From contig NZ_QLME01000002.1 of the NCBI RefSeq assembly GCF_003259895.1, positions 217,489 to 281,488 on the forward strand: a stretch of 64,000 bases of DNA, written 5' to 3'. The stretch's first letter is position 1. Each line of letters opens with the position of its first letter. This DNA is from Halanaerobium saccharolyticum (GTDB lineage Bacteria; Bacillota; Halanaerobiia; Halanaerobiales; Halanaerobiaceae). The notes below the pieces were generated by a model. The model was not told the origin of the DNA. It made no database searches and worked only from the letters and a program-made list of their open reading frames with translations. This document shows, one piece after another, positions 34,640 to 43,651 of the stretch. A program made the position numbers and the translations under genes.

Positions 34640-34679
34640 AATTTGGAAAAAATTGGTTCGGTAAACGGTAGGTGCACAT
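34640..34679. repeat. 40-bp dispersed repeat, copy B
   Basis: Same element as 32502-32541 (32 of 40 matches). It lies between a terminator and the pgi promoter. A weaker third match (GGTTC, ACGGT, ACATAAA words) is at 61597-61628. Confidence 0.6.
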
Positions 34680-34687
34680 AAAAAATC

Positions 34688-34716
34688 TTGCAAAATTGTG
34701 CTGAAAAATATATACT
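34688..34716 (+). promoter_or_regulatory. pgi promoter
   Basis: TTGCAA (34688-34693), 17-nt spacer, TATACT (34711-34716), 55 nt before the pgi ATG. Confidence 0.75.
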
Positions 34717-34770
34717 TGTGATAGTATTATTAATCTAGGCAGCAATATAAGAATATAAGGAGGAATTACG

Positions 34771-36207
34771 ATGTCTGCAGAGAAAAAAGTTAAGTCACAG
34801 GATGAGTTAAGACTAAAACTGGATATTAACAATGTTTTTGCGGAAATGATTGGTCAGGAACATGGAATAACAGTAGAAGAATTAGAGGAAGCAAAGGATA
34901 AAGCAATGGAGGCACATCAGAATATTCTTGAGGCAGAGGCTGAGGGTAAGATGGGCTTTATGGAACTTCCATATAAACAGAAGGAAGTTGTGGAAGAGCT
35001 GAAGCAAACTGCGGAAGAATTAAAGGACAAATTTGATAATTTTGTGGTTCTGGGAATTGGAGGATCTGCACTCGGTAATATTGCCGTTCAGACTGCAATC
35101 AACCACCCCCACTATAATTTATTTAAAGAAGAACGGAATGGTTATCCACGTCTTTTTGTAAGTGATAATGTTGATCCAGAAGGAGTTAAGGCTCTGCTGG
35201 ATAAACTTGATCCTGAAAAGACTCTTTTTAATGTGATTTCTAAATCAGGAAGCACACCTGAGACAATGAGTCAGTTCTTAGTGGCCCGTAAATTTGTGGC
35301 CGATGCTGTTGGGGAAGAAAATGTCGGAGAGCATTTTATTGCTACCACAAGTAAGGACTCTGGCTACTTAATAGAAATTGCTAAGCGGGAGGGAATGAAG
35401 AAATTCTTTATTCCGGATAATGTAGGAGGAAGATTCTCTGTTTTAACACCGGTAGGCCTTCTGTCGGCTGCAATGACAGGAGTAGATATCGATCAACTGC
35501 TCGCAGGTGCAGCTTATATGGATCAAATCTGCCGTGAAAGTGATTTCTGGGAAAACCCTGCTTTAGTTAATGGTTTAATTCAGTATCTGGCCTATAAAAA
35601 AGGTAAGGTGATGTCTGTAATGATGCCTTATTCTGACCGCCTGCGTGATGTAGCTGACTGGTACAGACAGTTATGGGCAGAATCTCTGGGTAAAGAAGTT
35701 GATCTGCAGGGCAATACGGTAAATGTAGGTCCAACCCCAATCAAAGCTTTAGGTGCCACCGATCAGCATTCACAGGCACAGCTTTATATGGAAGGTCCTT
35801 TTGATAAAATTATTACCTTCCTTGAAGTAGAAAATTTTGCTGAAGAACTTGAGATCCCTGCAGCTTATGAGGATTTAAATGGCCTGGGTTATTTAGGCGG
35901 CAACAGCTTTGCGGAGTTAATTAATACCGAAAAGTGGGCGACAGAGCTGGCTTTAAATAAAAGAGAGAGAATGAACCAGACTGTTAAGGTACCGGAAGTT
36001 AATGAGTTTACCCTGGGTCAGTTATTCTATTTCTTTGAATTCCAGACAGCTGTGACAGGTGAATTACTAAATATCAACACCTTTAATCAGCCTGGAGTTG
36101 AACTTGGTAAAAACTATACCTATGGTATTTTTGGACGTGATGGTTATCAGGAGAAGAAGGAAGAATTCGAGAACGCTGCAGATCATAAAGATGATCTGAT
36201 TCTCTAA
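34771..36207 (+). CDS. pgi: Glucose-6-phosphate isomerase
   Basis: 478 aa. Interconverts glucose-6-P and fructose-6-P. The SIS-fold phosphate loop is NFVVLGIGGSALGN, followed by NVISKSGSTPETMSQFL, VGGRFSVLTPVGLLSAAMTG, LWAESLGKE (catalytic Glu region, family signature GxxxAESLGK) and TDQHSQAQLYMEGP (catalytic His). Start ATG behind AGGAGG. Single gene with its own promoter; the 36305-36345 hairpin follows. It also links glucose-1-P from the GH65 enzyme to glycolysis once converted to glucose-6-P. Confidence 0.96.
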   Translation: MSAEKKVKSQDELRLKLDINNVFAEMIGQEHGITVEELEEAKDKAMEAHQNILEAEAEGKMGFMELPYKQKEVVEELKQTAEELKDKFDNFVVLGIGGSALGNIAVQTAINHPHYNLFKEERNGYPRLFVSDNVDPEGVKALLDKLDPEKTLFNVISKSGSTPETMSQFLVARKFVADAVGEENVGEHFIATTSKDSGYLIEIAKREGMKKFFIPDNVGGRFSVLTPVGLLSAAMTGVDIDQLLAGAAYMDQICRESDFWENPALVNGLIQYLAYKKGKVMSVMMPYSDRLRDVADWYRQLWAESLGKEVDLQGNTVNVGPTPIKALGATDQHSQAQLYMEGPFDKIITFLEVENFAEELEIPAAYEDLNGLGYLGGNSFAELINTEKWATELALNKRERMNQTVKVPEVNEFTLGQLFYFFEFQTAVTGELLNINTFNQPGVELGKNYTYGIFGRDGYQEKKEEFENAADHKDDLIL

Positions 36208-36304
36208 TTGAGATAACTAATTTAAAAGAAATTATTTTAAATGGATGTCAGCTTATTTTCATCTATTTTTAATAATTATTTGTTATAATTATAATAAGTA
36301 GAGA

Positions 36305-36345
36305 AGTTTATCCACCCGCAGTAATTCTGGGTGGATAACTTTGCT
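36305..36345 (+). terminator. Hairpin/terminator between pgi and the pseudokinase gene
   Basis: TATCCACCC (36309-36317) pairs exactly with GGGTGGATA (36329-36337), outer AAGTT/AACTT pairs extend it. Only a short T tract (CTTTGCTTATT) follows, and it ends 34 nt before the next ATG, so it could also be a leader structure. Confidence 0.6.
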
Positions 36346-36378
36346 TATTCTAATTTAATTAAGGCCGGGGGAATTGCT

Positions 36379-37737
36379 ATGAGTAATCAAGGACAGGAAG
36401 AAAAAAAATTGCATAAAGAAAAATTGTTTAAAGATGTTGTACCTCGTTCAAGGGTACAGCTTGATATTGTAAAAAGAGTAAGAACTGCAATAGAAAATTT
36501 ACCAGCAGAACTCCCTGCAAAGATAATTTCTTATCAGGATGTTGTTAGAGAAAATGGGGAATATTATCTGCTCTATCGGGGTAGTGAAAATTTACAGCCG
36601 TTAGCAGAGTATTTAAATAAAAATTCAGCTAACTCTCAAGAAATCATCAAAGAATTTACGGAAATACTGGAACTGCTGGAAGATGTTGAACTGATACGCA
36701 AACTCTTTCCAGCCGGAATCAATGCAGCCAACTTCTGGATCGATGAGGATCAAAATGTTTATTTGATGCCCGAAGAAATGCTGCGCAGCAAGAGAAATTA
36801 TAAGGAGTTTGAGCTGGAAATACCGCTGGCAGACTATTTTATGCCGCCTGAGTTAATTGCAGGTGAGGAATGGAATCTAAAATCCTATATGTTTAACACT
36901 GCAGCGGTCTTTTATTATTTTTTGAGTGGGGAAACAATTTTTAGTGACCGGGATAATGCAAAAGTTTTAAATAAAATCCAGAGCGAAAAAATTTTGAACA
37001 TTAAAGCTTTAGTACCGGAGTTGAGCGATAGTTTAAATGAGTTGATCATGAAAATGCTGGCTAAAGAGCAGTCAGAACGTCCGGACTTAAATTTTGCTGT
37101 AGAAGATCTTAAAAAAAGTGTGGGAGAAAACGACTTTAAATTAGAACCTTTTTTAGAACGGGAAAATATAGTTGACAGCAAGATAGTAAAAAAGAAAAGA
37201 AGAAATGAAAATATTAAGCTTTTTTTCCGCCAGAGCTGGAAGGTTATCCTCTTTTTTGCAATTATAGGTGGAGGATTTATCTGGGGTCTGAGTTCGGGTT
37301 CGCCGACTACAATTACGCCTGACCATTCAGCCGCAGAGGTTGTCAACTATTTTTATGAAGGAATTGCAACCAAAAATATTAATCTGGCAAATGAAGCTGT
37401 AACCTTTGACCTGGGTGAGATGGAAAGGATGATTTCTGAAACCCATGTTATAGAAAAAATGCAGCAGGCCTATGGTGGTGGTCTAGAACAGGGTGAAGAA
37501 GTTAACGAAGTTTACAGCCTTGAAAACCTGGAAGTTGTAGAACTTTCCACCACAGGAGATAAATATAGATTTAGAGCTTCCTATGACTTTAACTATAGAG
37601 ATCGGGAAGGTCGTTACAGTAATCAGGTTGTGGATCAGCTGGTGGTTGAAGAGATTGATGGAATCTGGAGAATTACAGCAATCGAAGGTGATTTTCAAGA
37701 TATGATTGCAGGAGAATATCCCTGGAGGGAAGAGTAA
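36379..37737 (+). CDS. Membrane-anchored protein-kinase-like (probable pseudokinase) protein
   Basis: 452 aa. Residues about 20-265 follow a bacterial Ser/Thr kinase layout, but the catalytic residues look lost. The expected HRDxxxxN loop reads FPAGINAANFWID and the DFG position reads YLMPEEM. The C-lobe part (YFMPPELIAGEEWNLKSYMFNTAAVFYYFLSGETIFSD) and the final arginine helix MLAKEQSERPDL keep the PEL/P-x-E and R-P features. A transmembrane helix at about 288-306 leads to an external NTF2-like domain (AAEVVNYFYEGIATKN...). ATG 36379 behind GGGGG. Its stop overlaps the nadE start (TAATG), so it is coupled to nadE. Function unknown. Confidence 0.65.
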   Translation: MSNQGQEEKKLHKEKLFKDVVPRSRVQLDIVKRVRTAIENLPAELPAKIISYQDVVRENGEYYLLYRGSENLQPLAEYLNKNSANSQEIIKEFTEILELLEDVELIRKLFPAGINAANFWIDEDQNVYLMPEEMLRSKRNYKEFELEIPLADYFMPPELIAGEEWNLKSYMFNTAAVFYYFLSGETIFSDRDNAKVLNKIQSEKILNIKALVPELSDSLNELIMKMLAKEQSERPDLNFAVEDLKKSVGENDFKLEPFLERENIVDSKIVKKKRRNENIKLFFRQSWKVILFFAIIGGGFIWGLSSGSPTTITPDHSAAEVVNYFYEGIATKNINLANEAVTFDLGEMERMISETHVIEKMQQAYGGGLEQGEEVNEVYSLENLEVVELSTTGDKYRFRASYDFNYRDREGRYSNQVVDQLVVEEIDGIWRITAIEGDFQDMIAGEYPWREE

Positions 37738-38498
37738 TGGATAAAAATATTATTAGAGAAAATGATTATACAAAAATTAAAGATAATTTAGTCAGCTGGC
37801 TGCAGACAGAGGTTCAAAATGCAGGCTTAAAAGGAGCAGTTGTTGGTTTGAGTGGAGGAATTGACTCTTCTGTTACCGCCCGGCTCTCACAGCTGGCATT
37901 TGGGGAAGATGTACTGGCAGTAATTATGCCCTGTCATTCCAGCACCCAGGATCGAGAAGATGCACTTATGGCAGCCAATAAATTTGGACTGCAGGTAGTT
38001 GAAAATGACTTAAGTGAAATTTATGACCATTTTTTAGCTAATTTAAAGGAAAGTGGAATTGAAGGCGGAAAACTGGCTGCAGCAAATATTAAACCCCGTC
38101 TGCGGATGACAGCTCTGTATTATTATGCTCAGGCCAAAAATTATCTGGTTGTCGGTACAGACAACCGAAGTGAGTTAAAGATTGGCTATTTTACCAAACA
38201 TGGTGATGGTGGAATAGACCTTGCTCCCCTGGGTTCTCTGGTCAAACATGAGGTCAAGGAACTGGCAAAGGTGCTTGAAATCCCAGCTGAAATTATTGAG
38301 AAAAAACCTTCTGCCGGACTCTGGGCAGGACAGACAGATGAATCAGAGATGGGATTTAGTTATCAGGAACTGGATAAATATATTCTGACAGGTGAGGCTG
38401 AGCCTGAGGTTAAAGAGAAAATTCAAAAACTGGCCTCTAAAAACAGTCATAAAGTTGCACCAATTCCAATTCCAGCCAGAGATGAGATAGTCAAGTAG
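37737..38498 (+). CDS. nadE: NH3-dependent NAD(+) synthetase
   Basis: 253 aa, the short, ammonia-using type without a glutaminase domain. The PP-loop GLSGGIDSSVTARL is the ATP-binding motif. VGTDNRSELKIGYFTKHGDGGIDLAPLGSLVKHEVKELA and PSAGLWAGQTDESEMGFSYQELD are signature stretches. It makes NAD from deamido-NAD in the cytoplasm. The ATG overlaps the stop of the kinase-like gene, an unusual partner. A BtuF-like gene follows after 17 nt. Confidence 0.96.
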   Translation: MDKNIIRENDYTKIKDNLVSWLQTEVQNAGLKGAVVGLSGGIDSSVTARLSQLAFGEDVLAVIMPCHSSTQDREDALMAANKFGLQVVENDLSEIYDHFLANLKESGIEGGKLAAANIKPRLRMTALYYYAQAKNYLVVGTDNRSELKIGYFTKHGDGGIDLAPLGSLVKHEVKELAKVLEIPAEIIEKKPSAGLWAGQTDESEMGFSYQELDKYILTGEAEPEVKEKIQKLASKNSHKVAPIPIPARDEIVK

Positions 38499-38515
38499 AG
38501 ATGGGGTAGATATTA

Positions 38516-39440
38516 ATGAAAAATAAGAAGTTAATATTTTTTTTTGCTGATATTTTTTATTTTTGCGGTTTCAACTCCCTTATTAGCTCAGAATTTTCCG
38601 ATTCATTATACTGATGATCTGGGCAGAGAGATTACAATTGAAAAAGAAGTCGAAAGGATTATTTCGCTGGCCCCGGGTATAACCGAAGTGATTTATGCTC
38701 TCGGTCTTGAAGATAAACTGGTGGCAGTAAGTTCTGCCTGTGATTATCCGGAAGAAGCTCTGTCTAAAGAAGATATAGGAAGAATTGATGAGCCCAATCT
38801 AGAAAAAATAGTTGCTTTAGAACCAGATCTGGTGATTGCTGCGTCTGTAACTAAAGTTGAAAGCTTAAATAGGCTAACAGAATTGGGTATTAAAAATATT
38901 GGTTTTAAACCTGCTTCAATTAATGATACAATAGATATGATTGAAGATATTGCTTATTTGACTTCTGCCGGCAGGACAGGAAATGAAATAACTTCGGAAA
39001 TGCAGGCAGAATTTCAGCGGCTCAAAGATTTAGTTGATCAGAAACTAAAAAACAATGATCGAAAAAAAGTTTTTTACGAAATTTGGTCAGATCCTTTATA
39101 CACAGCAGGTAAAGGAACTTTTATTGATAGTTTAATCCAGGCTGCTGGTGGTTATAATATTGCGCGAGAAGCAGAGGGAAGCTGGCCAACTTACAATCTG
39201 GAAAGTCTGATTGCTGCTGATCCGGAAGTTTATATCAGCAGTGCCCACAGTACCCCAGATGGTTTAACTCTGGCTGAACTTCGCCAGCGTGATATTTTCA
39301 GAGAAATTTCTGCTTTTAAAAATGACCGTTTATATTTAGTGGATCAGGATTTAGTTAACAGACCTTCACCCAGAATTATTGAAGGTTATAAGGAATTTAT
39401 TAAAGCTATTTTTCCAGAACTAAAAGAGGAGATCAATTAG
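38516..39440 (+). CDS. BtuF-like (cobalamin/iron-complex) binding protein, frameshifted in signal peptide
   Basis: Mature part (from about 38586) is a class III periplasmic binding protein: YTDDLGREITIEKEVERIISLAPGITEVIYALG, IVALEPDLVIAA, KVFYEIWSDPLYTAGKGTFIDSLIQAAGGYNIA, and NRPSPRIIEGYKEF. These proteins bring vitamin B12 or iron complexes to a BtuCD-type importer. The natural start ATG 38516 (MKNKKLIFF) runs out of frame at a run of nine T (38537-38545). With eight T the frame would give a complete signal peptide MKNKKLIFFLLIFFIFAV...LLA. As it stands, only a TTG at 38544 opens the long frame. It may be restored by slippage, or be phase variable, or be an assembly error. No permease or ATPase gene is adjacent. 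Confidence 0.75.
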
Positions 39441-39475
39441 TTTTGTTGAATAGCGATAGTGGCAGGTAAAGTTTA

Positions 39476-39495
39476 GGCGTTTTCAAGCCTTTTTT
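39476..39495 (+). terminator. Short hairpin terminator
   Basis: AGGC (39476-39479) pairs with GCCT (39487-39490) followed by T6; the stem is only 4 bp, so weak. Confidence 0.4.
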
Positions 39496-39536
39496 AAAAG
39501 GACATAAGTAAGAAAATAAGACTAAGAGGTGATTTG

Positions 39537-40004
39537 ATGAATTTATCAGATTTTACAATTGATGATTTTACAGAAATTGATGGTGGACAGTCAATCGGGA
39601 AGGTGGCTGTACTGCTTTCTATGGTTAATGACGAATATGACGGCAAGATTATTGATGCCTATAAAAATGAAGGCTATAAGGCAGTAATTACTAGAGCAGG
39701 AGGTAAAGGCTCTAAGTTAAAAGATAAAGTTTTACGCAACTGTCTGGGGGCGGCAATCAAAGGTGATGTAATTACCGAATCCGTTCAGGACCAGCGTATT
39801 TTAACCCGCTGTGTGGAGAGAGCAATGATTGACTTTGACAAACCTCTTTCCGGAATCTCAGGTGCAGGAATTAAAATTGGAATCGTAAGTAAGGAGCCTC
39901 ATTTAGCAGTAGCTCTCTATGGAAAACTCGGTATCCCTGGTTTAGATGTTGATCACGAAATCTCAGGAATGGGGATTCACTACTATGGACTCAGCAAAAG
40001 ATAA
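39537..40004 (+). CDS. HutP-family RNA-binding protein
   Basis: 155 aa. Similar by eye to B. subtilis HutP, the histidine-dependent antiterminator. IGKVAVLLSMVNDE, the YKAVITRAGGKGSKLKDKVLRNCLGAAIK middle, GAGIKIGIVSKEPHLAVALYGKLGIPGLDVDHEISGMGIHYYG at the end (B. subtilis ends VSLYGTIGAP...EHETFGVGINHI). The C-terminal metal-binding His (in DHE) is kept. The other two metal His (H73/H77 of HutP) seem to be Arg here, judging from a remembered alignment. No hut genes are near; it overlaps an MsbA-type exporter by 20 nt. It may bind a different ligand. Start ATG 39537 behind GAGGTGA. Confidence 0.78.
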   Translation: MNLSDFTIDDFTEIDGGQSIGKVAVLLSMVNDEYDGKIIDAYKNEGYKAVITRAGGKGSKLKDKVLRNCLGAAIKGDVITESVQDQRILTRCVERAMIDFDKPLSGISGAGIKIGIVSKEPHLAVALYGKLGIPGLDVDHEISGMGIHYYGLSKR

Positions 40005-41763
40005 CAACCAATTTGATTTATTAAAAAGAGTATTTAAATATGTTTTACCATATAAAGGCAGGCTGGCAGGGGGAGTAATCTCCATGCTGGTTCATGCCTT
40101 TTTAACAGTTTTTTTCGTCAGGGTTTTTCAGGGACTTCTGGAAACAATTATCTCAGATATTCATATGGGTCGAGAAGGGATGATTCAGTTATCTCTGGTT
40201 GCAGGAATGATGATTGTGGTCTATTTTCTCAAAGGAGTTTCTTACTACGGAAAAACCTATCTCGTTTCTTATGTTTCCCAGAAGTCAATTAGAGACATCC
40301 GGGATGACCTTTATTCTCATCTCCACAACCTGTCGCTGAGTTTTTACAGTAAAAATAAAACTGGAGATATTCTCTCAAGAGTGACCAATGATGTACAGCA
40401 GCTGGAAAGCTCGATAATTAATACTACTGTGGGAACCATAGATAAAGTATTTACTCTGATTGGAGGAATTATTTATCTTATTTATTTAAACTATCGACTT
40501 ACAATCTTTTTGATTATAATTTTACCTTTTATTACCTATGTAATAACAAAGTTCAATTATAAACTTAAAAAGGTCAGCCGCAGGGTACAGATTAAAATTG
40601 CAGATGTCTCAGATGTACTGCAGGAGACACTTTCGGCAGTCAGGGTTGTTAAATCTTTTGGTCGGGAAGAATATGAGTTTGACCGTTTTAGCAGTGAAAA
40701 CCAGGCCAATTTTAGGGCCAAGATGAAAAAAACTCAGTATGGTGCTATTTTAACTCCGCTGGTAGAGTTCCTGGCTGCAATTTCTTTTACAGCCATTCTC
40801 TGGTATGGAGGCTATGAGGTAATGCAGGGGAGGATGACAGCTTCTGAGCTGATTGCCTTTTTCACTCTGCTTTTAACTATCAGTGAGCCCCTGCGCTCAC
40901 TTACCAAATTAAGCAAAAGACTGCAGAATTTATTTGCTTCTGCCGAGCGAGTTTTTGAGATTATGGACACCGAAAGTGAGCTGCGGGAAGATGATGAGAA
41001 TAAAATTGAGTTAGAAGAGGTAGAAGGTGAGGTGGTCTACGATAAAGTCACCTTTGCCTATAATAGAGATGAAGTAGTCTTAAAAAATATCAATTTAACT
41101 GCTGAACCGGGTGAGGTTGTAGCCCTGGTAGGGCACAGTGGGGCTGGTAAAACAACAATGGTGGATTTAATCCCCCGCTTTTTTGATCCGATTGAAGGAC
41201 GGATGCGCCTTGATGGTCATGATCTCAAGGATTTAAAAATAGACAGCCTGCGTGATTTTATTGGAATAGTACCCCAGGAAACAATTTTATTCAGTGGTTC
41301 TTTAAGAGATAATATAGCTTATGGTGACTTAGATGCTGATGAAGATGCTATCAAAAAGGCAGCTCAGGCAGCAAATGCGCATGAGTTTATTATGAATTTT
41401 CCTGACGGCTATGATACAATGGTTGGAGAAAGAGGAGTTGGTCTCTCCGGTGGTCAGAAACAGCGGATTTCTATTGCCAGAGCTATTCTTAAAAATCCAA
41501 GGATTTTGATTTTAGATGAGGCTACTTCTTCGCTTGACTCGGAGTCTGAAGCTCTGGTTCAGGAAGCCTTAGAACATTTAATGGAAAATAGGACAACCTT
41601 TATTATTGCCCATCGACTTTCTACTATCAAAAATGCAGATAAGATTGTGGTCGTAGAACAGGGTGAGATTATGGAAATGGGAAGTCATCAGGAACTGCTT
41701 GCAAAACAGGGGAAATATGCTTCCCTGTATCAGGGTCAGTTTATTGAAGACCCCAATGCTTAA
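39985..41763 (+). CDS. msbA: MsbA-type lipid A / lipid ABC exporter
   Basis: 592 aa half-transporter. Six transmembrane helices (about 20-310) are followed by an ABC ATPase. The intracellular loop SIRDIRDDLYSHLHNLSLSFYSKNKTGDILSRVTNDV is typical of MsbA/lipid exporters. ATPase motifs: Walker A GHSGAGKTT, Q-loop VPQETILFSG, signature LSGGQKQR, Walker B ILILDEATSSLD, H-loop IIAHRLST. Directly followed by lipid A and Kdo genes, so it is likely the flippase of lipid A core across the inner membrane. The frame opens at 39946; ATG 39985, overlapping the HutP-like gene end, is preferred. Confidence 0.9.
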   Translation: MDSAKDNNQFDLLKRVFKYVLPYKGRLAGGVISMLVHAFLTVFFVRVFQGLLETIISDIHMGREGMIQLSLVAGMMIVVYFLKGVSYYGKTYLVSYVSQKSIRDIRDDLYSHLHNLSLSFYSKNKTGDILSRVTNDVQQLESSIINTTVGTIDKVFTLIGGIIYLIYLNYRLTIFLIIILPFITYVITKFNYKLKKVSRRVQIKIADVSDVLQETLSAVRVVKSFGREEYEFDRFSSENQANFRAKMKKTQYGAILTPLVEFLAAISFTAILWYGGYEVMQGRMTASELIAFFTLLLTISEPLRSLTKLSKRLQNLFASAERVFEIMDTESELREDDENKIELEEVEGEVVYDKVTFAYNRDEVVLKNINLTAEPGEVVALVGHSGAGKTTMVDLIPRFFDPIEGRMRLDGHDLKDLKIDSLRDFIGIVPQETILFSGSLRDNIAYGDLDADEDAIKKAAQAANAHEFIMNFPDGYDTMVGERGVGLSGGQKQRISIARAILKNPRILILDEATSSLDSESEALVQEALEHLMENRTTFIIAHRLSTIKNADKIVVVEQGEIMEMGSHQELLAKQGKYASLYQGQFIEDPNA

Positions 41764-41819
41764 TAAATAATGCTCAAACAAATAATAAGTAATGCTCAAA
41801 TAAAGAAGGAGGGAGACGA

Positions 41820-42479
41820 TTGTCAGCAGGAAAAAAAGTTTTAAAAGATAAGATGATTCCTCCTTTTGCCTATAACCTGATTAAATTAACAAATCAGAGT
41901 TATCGGCTGGAAGTTGCAGGTTGGGAGCCGGTAAAGAAGGCCCTGGAAGCAGGGGATTCTCTGGTTTTTTCCAGCTGGCACGGTAAAAGCTGGGTTCCCG
42001 CCTATTTTTTAAGAGACCTGGGAATTTATGCGCTGACCAGTTTAAGCCGGGATGGTAGTTATATGACCGAGATTCTGCATAAACTGGGCTGGAAAACAGT
42101 TCGCGGCTCCAGCAGCAGAGGTGCAAGTCGTTCACTGCTGGCTCTCTATCGCAAGTTAAAAACAGGGGCCAGTACTGCCTTAACTCCGGATGGCCCAACC
42201 GGACCAATCTATCAGATTAAACCAGGAATTATTTTCCTGCAGGAGAAGGCCGGTTCAATGCTGGTTCCAATAGGGGTAGATGCCCGCTGGAAAAAGAATT
42301 TTAACAGCTGGGATCAGTATCTGCTGCCGCTTCCTTTTAGCAAAACTGCTCTGGTTTTCGGTGAGCCCTTTTCTTTTGAGGCTGATCTGGAAATGGAAGC
42401 AAAACAGGAAATATTAAAAGAAAAAATGGAAGCAGTTAATTTAAAAGCAGCTGAAATAGTCAGAGAACAGCCGAAATAG
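41820..42479 (+). CDS. DUF374 lysophospholipid acyltransferase-like protein
   Basis: 219 aa, DUF374 family, related to LPLAT acyltransferases and found in lipid A clusters. VFSSWHGKSW supplies the H-containing motif, LSRDGSYMTEIL follows, then VRGSSSRGASRSLLALYRKLKTG, ALTPDGPTGPIYQIKPG and VPIGVDARWKKNFNSWD. TTG start 41820 behind GGAGGGAG. Likely adds an acyl group to lipid A or a related glycolipid at the inner membrane (inference from family and position between msbA-like and lpxK). Confidence 0.85.
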   Translation: MSAGKKVLKDKMIPPFAYNLIKLTNQSYRLEVAGWEPVKKALEAGDSLVFSSWHGKSWVPAYFLRDLGIYALTSLSRDGSYMTEILHKLGWKTVRGSSSRGASRSLLALYRKLKTGASTALTPDGPTGPIYQIKPGIIFLQEKAGSMLVPIGVDARWKKNFNSWDQYLLPLPFSKTALVFGEPFSFEADLEMEAKQEILKEKMEAVNLKAAEIVREQPK

Positions 42480-42506
42480 TCAAAAAGTAATGGTGGTATT
42501 AAATAT

Positions 42507-43631
42507 ATGGATAAACTGCAGAGGTATTTAGAAAAAATAATAGATGGTTCAAAAAAGGGCAAAATGGCAGCTGTAATCCGTTTCATTTTATTTCTGCTTT
42601 CACTTGTTTATTCACAGCTGGCTAAGATTAGATCAGTCTTATATCAAAATAATATTTTAAAGAAAAAAGAAGCCGAGGTACCGGTAATCAGTATTGGTAA
42701 TATTACTACCGGAGGAACCGGGAAAACCCCTTTTACAGCTTTTTTAGCGGAAGCATTAAAATCGGAATATAAGACAGCTATTATCAGCCGCGGTTATGGA
42801 GCTGCCACAGATGTAGAAGAGCCATTTTTGATTAAAGATGATAATCAGCTCTATGCCGATGCCGCAGAGGCCGGAGATGAACTTTTTATGCTGGCCCGCA
42901 GTAATGATCAGCTGATTTTTATCCGTTCTGCCAACAGATATCAGGGTACAAAACTTGCAGAAGACCGGGGGGCAGAATTAATTTTGCTTGATGATGGATT
43001 TCAGCACTATCAATTAAAGAGAAATTTGGACATAGTTTTAATTGATGCCGAAGAACCCTTTTCTAATAATCGAGTGCTGCCAGCAGGGTTATTAAGAGAA
43101 CCTTTTGCTGCTTTAAAAAGAGCCGATCTTTTTCTATTAAATAGAAGTGAAAATGTTGATTTAAGCCGTGTTAAGGAGCTGAAAAAATCTTTAAATACTC
43201 TCAGTCCTTCCAATAAAGGTATCTTCAGAGCAGAAACCAGATTAGATAATTGTGTTTCTGTAGCTTCTCAGGAAAAAGAATCTCTTGACTTTTTAAAGGA
43301 GAAAAAGGTTTTTGCTTTTTCTGGAATTGGAAGTCCTGAAGCTTTCAAAAAAAGTATAGAAAGTGCTGGAGCAAAATTGGTAAGTTATAGGATCTTTAAA
43401 GATCATTACAATTACCAAAAAGAGGATTTGTTGACTCTGCTTGATCAGTATTCTGACTCACAGGCAGATCTGATTTTGACCACAGAAAAAGACGCTGTTA
43501 AATTATTTGAGTTTGCAGAGATGATTGGAGAATTACCTTTTTATTATCTTAAAATTTCTCTGGTGATTGAGAACAGGGAAAAATTACTGGAGATTGTTAA
43601 AGATGGAATTAAACACGGGAAAGCAAAATAA
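42507..43631 (+). CDS. lpxK: Tetraacyldisaccharide 4'-kinase
   Basis: 374 aa. Phosphorylates the 4' position of the lipid A precursor at the inner membrane. An N-terminal hydrophobic helix (VIRFILFLLSLVYSQLA) is followed by VPVISIGNITTGGTGKTPF (P-loop), IISRGYG, AGDELFMLA, LLDDGFQHYQLKRNLDIVLID and VLPAGLLREP, all LpxK signatures. It defines this organism as a lipid A producer. ATG 42507 follows GGTGG. Co-directional with kdsB 21 nt downstream. Confidence 0.95.
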   Translation: MDKLQRYLEKIIDGSKKGKMAAVIRFILFLLSLVYSQLAKIRSVLYQNNILKKKEAEVPVISIGNITTGGTGKTPFTAFLAEALKSEYKTAIISRGYGAATDVEEPFLIKDDNQLYADAAEAGDELFMLARSNDQLIFIRSANRYQGTKLAEDRGAELILLDDGFQHYQLKRNLDIVLIDAEEPFSNNRVLPAGLLREPFAALKRADLFLLNRSENVDLSRVKELKKSLNTLSPSNKGIFRAETRLDNCVSVASQEKESLDFLKEKKVFAFSGIGSPEAFKKSIESAGAKLVSYRIFKDHYNYQKEDLLTLLDQYSDSQADLILTTEKDAVKLFEFAEMIGELPFYYLKISLVIENREKLLEIVKDGIKHGKAK

Positions 43632-43651
43632 GGATTTGAGGTGGATTTTGA

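Noticed and set aside
36305-36345. Riboswitch before the kinase-like gene
   Set aside because: It is a single simple hairpin without conserved aptamer features. It is kept as a terminator-like structure.
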